The notes under the pieces were generated by a model. The model had not been told where the DNA came from, made no database searches, and worked only from the letters and a program-made list of their open reading frames with translations. From Streptomyces sp. NBC_00358 (GTDB taxonomy: Bacteria; Actinomycetota; Actinomycetes; Streptomycetales; Streptomycetaceae), in the NCBI RefSeq assembly GCF_036099295.1, contig NZ_CP107976.1, positions 1,240,001 through 1,304,000 on the forward strand: 64,000 nucleotides of DNA, in the 5' to 3' direction. A program made the translations under genes and the position numbers. Positions 33,154 through 41,158 of the stretch are shown in pieces. The first letter of the stretch is position 1, and each line of letters begins with the position of its first letter.

Positions 33154-33697
33154 AACGGAGCAACGCGAGAAGCTGCGCGGCTGGTTCGCCGGCCGCCTGC
33201 CCGACGATCTCTTCGAGAGCCTGTCGGAGGTGACGGTCGACCGTGAGGAGATCACGGTCGTCGGCCGCATCCCCGAGCCCAGGCTCGCCGAAGGCGCCTC
33301 GGACGCCGAGAAGGGGGCGGCCCTCCAGGCCCGCATCCAGGAGTTCCGCGAACGCACCCGCGAGGACCGCGTCGAGGTGGCCCGCGAGGCGGAGCACCAG
33401 TTCCGCAAGAAGGTCTCCTGGGGTGTGGAGTGCGGCACCGAGCGTGCCCTGTTCACGCATGTCGCCGCGCCGGTCATGACCCGGCTTCGCCAGCCCGAAC
33501 GCGAGGTGCTCGACACGCTCATCGCGGCCGGGGTCGCCCGCAGCCGCAGTGACGCCCTGGCCTGGTGCGTCCGACTGGTGCAGCGGCACACCGACGACTG
33601 GCTGACCGAACTGCGCGACTCCCTGGAGCAGGTGCAGCGGGTCCGCTCGCAGGGCCCGGACGCCGAACCGCAGGACTCCCCCGGCGACGCTGAGTGA
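33146..33697 (+). CDS. Conserved-looking hypothetical protein with RHH-like segment
   Basis: A 183-residue, highly charged cytosolic protein that I cannot assign to a named family. The middle (about 75-115) is a likely coiled coil rich in Glu/Arg (QARIQEFRERTREDRVEVAREAEHQ). The segment around 130-165 (EREVLDTLIAAGVARSRSDALAWCVRLVQRH) resembles a ribbon-helix-helix or CopG-type pattern in which a strand is followed by 'GVARSRSDAL'. If this is right it could be a DNA-binding protein, and an AT-rich inverted repeat sits exactly at its start codon. GGAG is 13 nt upstream of the ATG, so initiation may be weak. The C-terminal tail is disordered. Confidence 0.75.
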   Translation: MITTEQREKLRGWFAGRLPDDLFESLSEVTVDREEITVVGRIPEPRLAEGASDAEKGAALQARIQEFRERTREDRVEVAREAEHQFRKKVSWGVECGTERALFTHVAAPVMTRLRQPEREVLDTLIAAGVARSRSDALAWCVRLVQRHTDDWLTELRDSLEQVQRVRSQGPDAEPQDSPGDAE

Positions 33698-33795
33698 CCC
33701 GGCCGGCCCGTCCCTGACGGCGACACCCCCGGGTACCGCGCCACACTGGCAGCACCGCGGGCGGTGGCCCCGCCCACGGTGGATCGGAGTCGATC

Positions 33796-34251
33796 GTGCC
33801 CGACATGGACGAGGAGCAGGCGCGCCGCCGCTTCCTGGCGGCGCGGGTGGCGCGGCTCGCGACCGTGGACGCCGAGGGCCGTCCACATCTGGTGCCCCTC
33901 GTGTTCGCGTGGTGCGGCGACGGACTGGTCACGGCCGTCGACCACAAACCCAAGCGGTCCCCGCTGCTGCGGCGGCTGCGCAACATCGCCGCCCGGCCGG
34001 CCGTCTGTCTGCTGGTGGACGCCTACGACGAGGACTGGGGCCGGCTGTGGTGGGTGCGGGCCGACGGCGACGCGCGCGTCGTCCCGCCACCCGGCGGGCG
34101 GGCGCCCGGTGAATTCCCGCACGGCTACGCCGCGGCGGTCGACGCGCTGCGGGACAAGTACCCCCAGTACCGGAACCGGCCGCCGGACGGCCCGGTGACC
34201 GTGATCACCGTCCGCCGCTGGCGCGGCTGGCAGGCCACACCGGAACACTGA
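33796..34251 (+). CDS. PPOX-class F420-dependent oxidoreductase (TIGR03668 type)
   Basis: A 151-residue split-beta-barrel flavin/deazaflavin-binding protein: MDEEQARRRFLAARVARLATVDAEGRPHLVPLVFAW at the N-terminus, KPKRSPLLRRLRNIAARPAVCLLVD in the middle, WGRLWWVRADGDARV later, and PVTVITVRRWRGW at the end. This matches the small F420-dependent PPOX group of actinobacteria, which reduce or bind unknown substrates. The GTG at 33796 starts the conserved region. It is probably a single-gene unit, with repeat DNA downstream before the convergent PucR gene. Confidence 0.85.
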   Translation: MPDMDEEQARRRFLAARVARLATVDAEGRPHLVPLVFAWCGDGLVTAVDHKPKRSPLLRRLRNIAARPAVCLLVDAYDEDWGRLWWVRADGDARVVPPPGGRAPGEFPHGYAAAVDALRDKYPQYRNRPPDGPVTVITVRRWRGWQATPEH

Positions 34252-34272
34252 GACTCTCCAGCACCGGCGAGG

Positions 34273-34320
34273 ATTCAGCCCCTCCGGCGATTGAGGAGCG
34301 GGGTCTGGGGCGGAGCCCCA
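34273..34320. repeat. Intergenic GC-rich repeat of a type common in Streptomyces
   Basis: The words TCAGCCCCTCCGGCGATTGA and GAGGAGCGGGGTCTGGGG, ending CGGAGCCCC, sit between two convergent genes. From memory, closely similar sequences recur many times in Streptomyces intergenic regions. The GGGG...CCCC ends can pair, so it may assist termination. Only one copy is visible in this window. Confidence 0.5.
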
Positions 34321-34367
34321 GGACGGGACGGGCAGGGGCGGAGGGGGCGAAGAGCAGCAGCCGGTGC

Positions 34368-35546
34368 TCAGTCGCGGATCGTGCGGGCGATGTCCAGGGT
34401 GAGGCGCTGCCAGGGGTCACGCGGGTCACGGCCGGTCAGTTCGTGGACGCGGCGCAGGCGATACCGCAGCGACTGCGGATGGAGGTGCAGCGCCCGCGCC
34501 GCCGCGTTCGCCGAACCCGAGTCGATGTATGCCGTGAGCGCCTCCAGCAGATGCCCCTGGGCGGCGTCGGTGAGCGCCCCCAGCACCAGCCGGGCGATGT
34601 GGTCGGGCGCGGCGGCCGGGCGCCCGGCGAGCAGGGCGAGGACCTGCGCGTCGGCGTCCGTGAGAACGTGCCCCGGCCGATGGGCGTGGGCCGGCGCGGT
34701 GTCGAGGGCGTCGGCGGCGAGCCGGTGCGCGAGCGCGACCCGGTCCAGGCTCTCGCCGGTGACGGCACATCCGCGCCAGGACCGCTCCCCCAGGACCGCG
34801 CCCGCCCGCGCCGACGCGGCGAGCGGCAGCAGCAGGACGGCCCGGGAGCCCCGTACCGTCGCGAGAGGCGTCACCTCGCCCCCGGGACCGGCCAGCGCGT
34901 CGAGCAGCCCGGTCGCCGTCTCGTGCGCGAGGTCGGGCCGGTTCGCGGCGACCGGCTCCGCCACCAGCAGGCAGTAGGGGTCCGGGAGCTGGATGCCCAG
35001 CCGGGCGGAGCGGTCGGTCAGCGCGCCCACCGAGGCGTGCCGGCCGGCGATCAGGTCGTCCAGCAGCAGCCGCAGCGCCCGGGTCCGGTCGCCGGCCAGG
35101 TCCTCGCTGGTGGCGGCGTAGGCGGTGGCCATCTCCTCGGAGAGGGTGTCGAGGGTGACGAGCAGCATGCGGGCCAGCGCGAAGGCGTCGGCGGCGGCCA
35201 GCCGGGGCGCGCGGGCGGCGACCTCGTCCGTGAGGGCGGTGCCCGCGACCCGGTAGGCGCGCAGCACCGCCTGCACCGGGCGTCCGTCCGCCGCGCGGGC
35301 CGACGCGATGCCGCGGAAACGCCGGAGATCGGCCGGTCCCAGCGTGCCGTCGGTGGCCCAGAGATGGAGCAGCCGTTCCAGGCCCCAGGCCGCGATGGCC
35401 CGCACCTCGGGCAGTCTGCTGTCGTCGAGCGCCGCGTACACCGGGACCTGTTCGTGGACGGCGGCGACGATCGCCTCCAACACGCGCGGGTCGGCGACCA
35501 TTTCCTGCCGGACATGTTCCCGGACCTCGGACGGTTTGTTTGTCAC
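34368..35546 (-). CDS. PucR/CdaR-type transcriptional regulator
   Basis: A 392-residue regulator. The N-terminal part is helical (HVRQEMVADPRVLEAIVAAVHEQVPVYAALDD, then RFRGIASARAADGRPVQAVLRAYRVAG). The middle is a GGDEF-like or ligand-sensing region. The C-terminal PucR helix-turn-helix (about 335-392) reads LLEALTAYIDSGSANAAARALHLHPQSLRYRLRRVHELTG. The start is uncertain: GTG at 35546 (VTNKPSEV) or an upstream GTG at 35582. It is divergent from lactate 2-monooxygenase, 113 bp away, so it probably controls the lactate/hydroxyacid operon. A repeated TTGTCACAG flanks the gap. Confidence 0.87.
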   Translation of the reverse strand: MTNKPSEVREHVRQEMVADPRVLEAIVAAVHEQVPVYAALDDSRLPEVRAIAAWGLERLLHLWATDGTLGPADLRRFRGIASARAADGRPVQAVLRAYRVAGTALTDEVAARAPRLAAADAFALARMLLVTLDTLSEEMATAYAATSEDLAGDRTRALRLLLDDLIAGRHASVGALTDRSARLGIQLPDPYCLLVAEPVAANRPDLAHETATGLLDALAGPGGEVTPLATVRGSRAVLLLPLAASARAGAVLGERSWRGCAVTGESLDRVALAHRLAADALDTAPAHAHRPGHVLTDADAQVLALLAGRPAAAPDHIARLVLGALTDAAQGHLLEALTAYIDSGSANAAARALHLHPQSLRYRLRRVHELTGRDPRDPWQRLTLDIARTIRD

Positions 35547-35603
35547 AGGGTGATGATTCCAGCCGCACGTTGTGCGCACCACGGTGGACGGGACTTGTCA
35601 CAG
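35540..35603. promoter_or_regulatory. Direct repeats TTGTCACAG in the PucR/lactate oxidase gap
   Basis: TTGTCACAG occurs at 35540-35548 (overlapping the proposed PucR start) and at 35595-35603, in the same orientation, 55 bp apart. This is compatible with regulator sites controlling both directions. Pattern only. Confidence 0.35.
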
Positions 35604-35659
35604 TCGCCAGGATCGACCTCGTACAGCGCGGTCTCAGGGACGAGAGGCGGGACGTACGG

Positions 35660-36829
35660 ATGGCGAAGCACTGGGCCGACTTCCAGTACGAGATCTATCT
35701 GAACGGGATGACGGGCGCCGTGCCGCGGCTGCCCACCGATCTGACGCGGCTGGAGGAGCTCACCGAGCAGCGGCTCGGACCCGGCCCGGTCGGCTATGTG
35801 GCGGGCAGCGCGGGCAACGGCAGCACGGCCCGCGCCAACCGGGACGCCCTCGACCGGCGCCGGATCGTGCCGCGCATGCTGCGCGACGTCCACGAACGCG
35901 ACCTGTCCGTGGAAGTGCTGGGGCGCCCGCTGCCCGCGCCGCTCGCGCTCGCCCCGATCGGCGTGCTGTCGATCATGCATCCGGACGCCGAGTGCGCGGC
36001 GGCGCGGGCCGCCGCCGCGCAGGGCGTGCCCTACATCCTGTCGTCCGCCTCCAGTACCCCCATGGAGCAGGTCGCCGAGGCGATGGGGGACGCCGAGCGC
36101 TGGTTCCAGCTTTACTGGGCGAAGGACCGCGAGGTCACCCGCAGCTTCCTGGACCGGGCGAAGGCGGCCGGGTTCACGGCGCTGATCGTCACACTCGACA
36201 CACCGCTGCTGGCCTGGCGTCCGCGCGATCTCGACCAGGCGTACCTGCCGTTCCTGCACGGCGTGGGTACCGCCAACTACTTCTCGGACCCGGCTTTCCT
36301 GGCCGGTCTTGCCAAGCCTGTGCACGAGGACCCGAACGCGGCCGTGATGCACTTCGTGAGCATGTTCGCGGACCCCGGAAAGACCTGGCCGGACCTGGCC
36401 TTCCTGCGGGAGAACTGGGACGGGCCGATCGTCCTCAAGGGCATCCTGCACCCCGACGACGCCCGGCACGCCGCCGACGCCGGGATGGACGGCGTGGTGG
36501 TCTCCAACCACGGCGGCCGGCAGGTGGCCGGGTCGGTGGCGGCCGCCGACGCGCTGCCCCGCGTGGCCGAGGCGGTGGGCGACCGGCTCACCGTGCTCTT
36601 CGACAGCGGGATCCGCACCGGCGACGACATCTTCAAGGCACTCGCCCTCGGGGCGCGGGCGGTGCTCGTCGGACGTCCGTACGCCTACGGGCTCGGCCTC
36701 GACGGGCAGGCGGGCGTCGAGCACGTCGTCCGCTGCCTGCTCGCGGAGTTCGATCTCACCCTCGCCCTGTCCGGGCACGCCCGCCCGGACTCCCTGGGCC
36801 CCGACGACCTCATCGAGGAGACCGCATGA
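35660..36829 (+). CDS. Lactate 2-monooxygenase-like FMN enzyme
   Basis: A 389-residue FMN-dependent alpha-hydroxyacid oxidising enzyme. Its length and N-terminus (YEIYLNGMTGAVPRLPTDLTRLE) fit lactate 2-monooxygenase, which converts L-lactate and O2 to acetate, CO2 and water. The FMN-binding and catalytic signature is SNHGGRQ (catalytic His), followed by FDSGIRTGDDIFKALALGA and AVLVGRPYAYGLGLDG. The ATG at 35660 follows GAGAGGCGGG. The stop overlaps the next ATG (ATGA at 36826-36829). It is divergently controlled by a PucR-type gene. A lactate oxidase or another L-hydroxyacid oxidase is the main alternative. Confidence 0.88.
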   Translation: MAKHWADFQYEIYLNGMTGAVPRLPTDLTRLEELTEQRLGPGPVGYVAGSAGNGSTARANRDALDRRRIVPRMLRDVHERDLSVEVLGRPLPAPLALAPIGVLSIMHPDAECAAARAAAAQGVPYILSSASSTPMEQVAEAMGDAERWFQLYWAKDREVTRSFLDRAKAAGFTALIVTLDTPLLAWRPRDLDQAYLPFLHGVGTANYFSDPAFLAGLAKPVHEDPNAAVMHFVSMFADPGKTWPDLAFLRENWDGPIVLKGILHPDDARHAADAGMDGVVVSNHGGRQVAGSVAAADALPRVAEAVGDRLTVLFDSGIRTGDDIFKALALGARAVLVGRPYAYGLGLDGQAGVEHVVRCLLAEFDLTLALSGHARPDSLGPDDLIEETA

Positions 36830-37800
36830 CCGTCACGAAGAACGTGCTCGCCGTCGTCTCCCCGCACGTCGGCGGCCGTACGGCGGGAGCCGCGCTCGCC
36901 ACGCTCTTTCCCGGGCAGGTCCGCGTCACCGTCGTGGAGGCGACGGACGAGGACCCCGTCGCGCTGCGCGAGGCCCATGTCGTCGTCACGGGCCTCGGCC
37001 CGGTGACCGCCGGACACATCGCCGCGGCACCGGACCTGGAGCTGATCCAGTGCGCGAGCCACGGCTTCGACTACGTCGACCTGGACGCCGCGCGCGACCG
37101 GGGCGTACCCGTGTGCAACATCGGTTCCAGCGGGGCCGAGAAGCAGAACGTGGCCGAGCAGACCTTCGCCCTCATGCTCGCGCTGGCCAAGCAACTGGTG
37201 CCCGCCCACACCGCGTTGACCGAGGCGGACTGGGCGCTGCCCCGGCTCCAGCAGTCGATCACCGAGTTGTCCGGCAAGACACTCGGCATCGTGGGACTCG
37301 GCCATATCGGCGAGGAGGTCGCCCGGCGCGCGGTCGCGTTCGACATGAGCGTCGTGTACGCCGGTCCGACGCGTGCGTCCGCCGAGACGGAGGCCCGGCT
37401 CGGGGCCCGCCACGTCGAACTCGACGAACTCCTGCGCATATCGGACTACGTCAGCCTGCACGCGCCGCTCACCGGGGCGACCCGGCATCTGCTGGACGCC
37501 GAGCGGCTCGCGCTGCTCAAGCCGACCGCGTTCGTCGTCAACACCTCTCGGGGCGCCCTGATCGACCAGGACGCCCTCGCGGACGCGCTGCACGCGGGCG
37601 CCCTCGCCGGGGCGGGCCTCGATGTCTTCGACCCCGAACCGCCCACCCCCGCACTGCGGTTGCTCAAGGCGCCGAACGTCGTGCTCTCGCCGCACGTCGC
37701 CGGTGTGACCCGCGAGACCCTCGTACGGATCGCGCTGGCCGCCGTCCAGAACGCCGCGGACTTCGTGGCGGGCAAGGCGCCCCAGGACGTCGTCTCCTAG
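36826..37800 (+). CDS. D-2-hydroxyacid dehydrogenase, NAD-dependent
   Basis: A 324-residue dehydrogenase. The substrate domain is followed by the Rossmann signature GLGHIGEEVARRA (about 160). The catalytic residues are in NTSRGALIDQDAL (Arg), FDPEPPTPA (Glu) and LSPHVAGVT (His). It is translationally coupled to lactate 2-monooxygenase by a 4-bp overlap, which suggests both act on related 2-hydroxy or 2-oxo acids. Glyoxylate/hydroxypyruvate reduction, D-lactate formation or 2-ketoacid reduction are all possible. The stop codon TAG lies inside the left terminal repeat of the 181-bp element that follows. Confidence 0.9.
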   Translation: MTVTKNVLAVVSPHVGGRTAGAALATLFPGQVRVTVVEATDEDPVALREAHVVVTGLGPVTAGHIAAAPDLELIQCASHGFDYVDLDAARDRGVPVCNIGSSGAEKQNVAEQTFALMLALAKQLVPAHTALTEADWALPRLQQSITELSGKTLGIVGLGHIGEEVARRAVAFDMSVVYAGPTRASAETEARLGARHVELDELLRISDYVSLHAPLTGATRHLLDAERLALLKPTAFVVNTSRGALIDQDALADALHAGALAGAGLDVFDPEPPTPALRLLKAPNVVLSPHVAGVTRETLVRIALAAVQNAADFVAGKAPQDVVS

Positions 37801-37977
37801 GGCGTGTTTCGAAAGTAGCGTCGTCCGCCCGGAGGGCGGGGCTCGCGGCGTCTGGTGCGGTGCATCGCAAGGCGGAGGGTCGTCCGCGTACTGGGCGTAC
37901 TCGGGCGATCCCGACAACGCGGCGAGGTGCCGTGCCAGGCGTCGCGAGCCAGACGGGACTTTCGAAACACGCCCTAG
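37797..37977. mobile_element. 181-bp MITE-like element with 20-bp terminal inverted repeats
   Basis: CTAGGGCGTGTTTCGAAAGT (37797-37816) and its exact reverse complement (37958-37977) bound a 181-bp sequence. A second internal pair, GGCTCGCGGCGTCTGG against CCAGGCGTCGCGAGCC, matches at 14 of 16 positions, so the element can fold as a long imperfect hairpin. It has no ORF. Its left end supplies the stop codon of the dehydrogenase gene. From memory, similar palindromic units recur in many Streptomyces genomes; mobility is inferred from structure, and it might also be a terminator. No clear target-site duplication is seen beyond the shared CTAG ends. Confidence 0.7.
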
Positions 37978-38031
37978 CCGCGCTCCCGTCGGCCCCGCGT
38001 CCGCGACGGGCGACGGCGGATCGGGGTCTCG

Positions 38032-39942
38032 CTAGCGGGCCTCGGTCCGCCAGCGCTGTATGTCGGAGTAGTCGCGGACCTTGACGACGATGTCGGCGCC
38101 GGGGTCCGCGGACGCGGGTGCGACGGCCAGCCCGTCGCGCCCGCGGGACAGCAGCTCGCCCTCCTCGGTGAGGTCGTAGCGCATGTCCTCGCGCTGCTTC
38201 GCGTCCTCGCCCGCGCAGGGGTCCAGCAGGAGGACACCGTCGTCGGCCCGCGCGTCGAGACAGAGTTCGGGACTGGCGACGCTGCGCAGCAGTCCGTCCC
38301 GCTCGTACACCCACTGCTGGGTCCCGGCGGACGAGCACGCCTCCAGCGTGGCCTCGGCGCCTTCCACGGCCCTGGAGTCCCGGACGTCGAGGCACAGGTC
38401 GGCGTCCACGTTGCGCAGCCGGGCCCGGTCCCCCTTGAGGAACACTCCGGCCGCGGTGGACGGGGTGGACTTCACGGGCGGGACCTGAGCCCCCTGGGTG
38501 GGTGACAGTGTCCGGCTGCTGCTCGCGCCGATCGCTGCGGCGGGGTCGCTGCCGCCCTCCTCGTTCGGCCACAGACTGACCGCGAGGACGGTCGCCAGCA
38601 GGGCGGCCGAGAGACCTGCCCCGGTGACGAGCGCCTGCTGCGGTACTTCCGTCGGCCTGGCGGCGCGGCGCCCCGTCGGGGCGGACGGGGACACCCGACG
38701 ACGACGGCCGCTCGCCCCGGCACGCCCACCGTCCGCCGGGCGCCCACCGCCTTCCGCGCGCACGTCGCCTCCGGAGCGTCCGCTCGCGCCGGATCGCCCA
38801 TCGTCCGCCGGGGTCCCGCCACTCTCCAGGCGGACCTCGTCCCCGAAGCTCTCGCCCACACCCGGAAACCCTCCGTCCGCCGGGGTCCCGCCACTCTCCA
38901 GGCGGATCTCGTCCGCGGAGCGCTCACCGACACCCGGAATCCCACCACTCTCCGGGCGGACCTCGTCCGCGGAGCGCCCGCCTCTTGCGGCTCGCTCACG
39001 GCGTCCCAGACGTCCGTCGTCCACGGGACGTCCGGCCTTTCCGGGGCGTTCACCGCCTCGCTGCCGTCGGCCGCCGAACGGGGACACGCTCCGGTGGCGC
39101 AGTACTTGGCGCCCGCGGCTGCGGCGGGAGTCGAAGTAGCGACGGGCGCCCCAGCCGAGCACGGAGTCGGCGATCAGGACCCCCAATCCTCCCTCGAAAT
39201 GGCTGAGTTGCTCCGCCGCGTAGCGGCAGTAGGAGCACTCGGCCAGATGCTGCTGGACATCGGGCAGCAAGGCTCCGCCGCGCCGGATCGGCACGTCGAG
39301 GAGCCTGTTGTGGAAACCGCATTCCCTGGTCGGGGCGAGTTCCAGATGGGCGCGCAGGCAGGCCTGGCGAAATTGCTCGCGGGCCTGATCCCAGGCGGCG
39401 AACGCGGTGTCGGCGTCCATGCCCAAAAGGCCGGCCGGCACGGACAGCGACTCGTCCTCCACCTCGGTGTGCCACAACAGGCATCGGGCGGCGCCCGGAA
39501 GGGCGAGGAAAGCGTGTTCGGCGAGCTTGCGGTTTTCGGCCGTCATGGACTTCGCCAGGCGCATACCGCGGCCCCCCGCGGGTTTTCTCAGGGCGGGCAG
39601 GGCTTCCGATATCCGGTCGTCCGCCGCCCAGCTCCGGACCGTGTCGCGTACGGCCACCAGGAGTCGGGGCCGCAGCGCGAGAGCCTGCTCGCCCTCGGCG
39701 AGGCGGTCGAGCACGTGGTGGAAGGACGCCTCGGTGACCATGGAGGCGACCTGCGACGAGGTGGCGAGGCAGATCACCGCGTAGTCGTACGCCGGCCTCC
39801 AGTGCCGCGCTGTCAGCAGAGCGACGGGACGGGTGGTGTCAGCCTCCGCCCCGCCTCTCAGCACAGCGGCGAGACCCTCGTCGGGTTCGCCGAAATATCC
39901 GCCGGGCGGATGGGCGGGAAGCGGTGGGTGGGGGGTGCGCAC
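38032..39942 (-). CDS. Membrane-anchored ricin-type lectin protein with sigma-like N-terminus
   Basis: A 636-residue protein. Residues about 30-235 are helical and resemble a sigma-70-like/regulatory domain (LLTARHWRPAYDYAVICLATSSQVASMVTEASFHHVLDRL). A zinc-finger-like HLAECSYC (H-x3-C-x2-C) follows near residue 235, as in anti-sigma factors. A long disordered segment with repeats (RSADE..LESGGTPADGG) then leads to one membrane helix (GAGLSAALLATVLAVSLW, about 445-465). The outside part is a ricin-type beta-trefoil lectin (about 500-636, DLCLDVRDSRAVEGAEATLEACSSAGTQQWVYE). It could sense extracellular sugars and affect transcription, but this is inference. The GTG at 39942 has GGAAGGAA upstream. 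Confidence 0.82.
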   Translation of the reverse strand: MRTPHPPLPAHPPGGYFGEPDEGLAAVLRGGAEADTTRPVALLTARHWRPAYDYAVICLATSSQVASMVTEASFHHVLDRLAEGEQALALRPRLLVAVRDTVRSWAADDRISEALPALRKPAGGRGMRLAKSMTAENRKLAEHAFLALPGAARCLLWHTEVEDESLSVPAGLLGMDADTAFAAWDQAREQFRQACLRAHLELAPTRECGFHNRLLDVPIRRGGALLPDVQQHLAECSYCRYAAEQLSHFEGGLGVLIADSVLGWGARRYFDSRRSRGRQVLRHRSVSPFGGRRQRGGERPGKAGRPVDDGRLGRRERAARGGRSADEVRPESGGIPGVGERSADEIRLESGGTPADGGFPGVGESFGDEVRLESGGTPADDGRSGASGRSGGDVRAEGGGRPADGGRAGASGRRRRVSPSAPTGRRAARPTEVPQQALVTGAGLSAALLATVLAVSLWPNEEGGSDPAAAIGASSSRTLSPTQGAQVPPVKSTPSTAAGVFLKGDRARLRNVDADLCLDVRDSRAVEGAEATLEACSSAGTQQWVYERDGLLRSVASPELCLDARADDGVLLLDPCAGEDAKQREDMRYDLTEEGELLSRGRDGLAVAPASADPGADIVVKVRDYSDIQRWRTEAR

Positions 39943-40549
39943 GGGAGCGGGTTCCTTCCGAGGTGCAAGGTGGCACAGAAAGTGCTTGCCCGTCGAAAAG
40001 GAGTCCCGATTGGCATAGACCTTTTTGACGGAACGCCGGGAAAACGGCCGGGGACGAAGGCCGTGCGGCGACCGTCGGTCAGGAGCCGCTTGAGCTCGTC
40101 GACAGCCGGGAATGGCGAACAGCGATTCAGACCCGGCCCTTGACCAAGCGCGGGAGGCTCACCCTCGCACAACACACTCGTGACCAACAAGGCGAACGAG
40201 CGAGATCGGCCTTATTGAAAGAATGTCAAAAGGAGTTCGGCAACTCGCCCGGGCCGTACCGGCATTCGATATTCCATGCGCCCCGTGTGAACCGCGCGCA
40301 CACAGCGGGCCCTCGCGCACGCTCCCGGCGCACAGAACTCCGTAGTCCACTGGGACCGGCCCTTCTCGAAGGCCCCGCACGGGACGGCGGCTCTCCCGCG
40401 CGAAACCGGCCGCCGACCCCGTTCCTCCCGCCCTCGGTCGGCGGCCCCGAGAAGGCTCCGGTTTCCCGTACGGCAGCGCGGTCACCGGTACGGGCATCCG
40501 CGCCCCGGCGCCCGTACGGTCGCGCCCCGAATCCGCCGGCGTCGCCGGG
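39943..40549. other. 607-bp gene-free region
   Basis: Between the lectin gene start and the stop of the hemerythrin-type gene, both on the minus strand. It should contain the lectin gene promoter. The part around 40190-40280 is less GC-rich than its surroundings. Plus-strand frames here are short or low-complexity. A 38-codon frame starting ATGTCAAAAGG at about 40224 has no ribosome site or match and is not called. Confidence 0.45.
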
Positions 40550-41158
40550 TCAGCTCCCCCAGCGACCGCGCCTGCGGTAGCCCGGCTCCCAGAACAGCCG
40601 GTTGAGGACGCGGGCCGGCGCGGGCAGCGAGCCGAGGAGGACGGCCCGGTCCGCGGGCGGGACGCCGTCCACGATCCACGGTACGAACACGGCCGCCCCG
40701 CGCAGACCCTGCGTCCTGCGGATGGCTCCCGTGAAGGCGCCCCAGTCCGCGGGGGTGAGCACCTCCTGGATGAGCGGCAGGGCGCTCGCCTCCTCGTGCT
40801 CCAGGTGGGCGTCGAGCGTGGCGGTCAGCGTCCTTACCAGTTCGGGGAGTTCGGCCGAGTTGTCCCGCAACGCCTCTTCGACCGCGGCCAGTTGCGGATC
40901 GATCTGTGCGTGCTCTGCCGCCATCTCCGCGAGCAGGGCGAGGTCCCGGGGGCGGCCCTCGGCCCTGTGCTGTACGCGCGGCCACAGGTCGCTGTCCTCG
41001 GCGGTGTGGTGGATGTGCAGCTGGTGCGTGAAGTCGGCCCAGCCTGCGCGGACCGGTGGTGTGAAGGCGGTGCCGTCCGCGGCCGCCTTCCCGAGGCGGT
41101 CCAGGTCGCGCCGGAAGGCGTCGTGGGCGGCGTACATGATGGTGAGGTCGAGGCTCAT
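40550..41158 (-). CDS. Hemerythrin HHE-domain protein
   Basis: A 202-residue protein with the HHE cation-binding fold. The iron-ligand pattern is visible: AAHDAFRRDL, LHIHHTAEDSDLWP, AAEHAQIDPQL and LDAHLEHEEASALP. Such proteins bind a di-iron site and sense or carry O2, NO or redox stress. The ATG at 41158 overlaps the MFS stop by 4 bp (ATGA at 41155-41158), so it is translationally coupled to the transporter. The C-terminal part (about 140-202, VDGVPPADRAVLLGSLPAPARVL) is a less common extension. Confidence 0.88.
   Translation of the reverse strand: MSLDLTIMYAAHDAFRRDLDRLGKAAADGTAFTPPVRAGWADFTHQLHIHHTAEDSDLWPRVQHRAEGRPRDLALLAEMAAEHAQIDPQLAAVEEALRDNSAELPELVRTLTATLDAHLEHEEASALPLIQEVLTPADWGAFTGAIRRTQGLRGAAVFVPWIVDGVPPADRAVLLGSLPAPARVLNRLFWEPGYRRRGRWGS

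Noticed and set aside
40140..40580. 146-codon plus-strand frame in the gene-free region before the hemerythrin gene
   Set aside because: Basic, Pro/Arg-rich, no ribosome site, overlaps the opposite gene end; not supported as coding.
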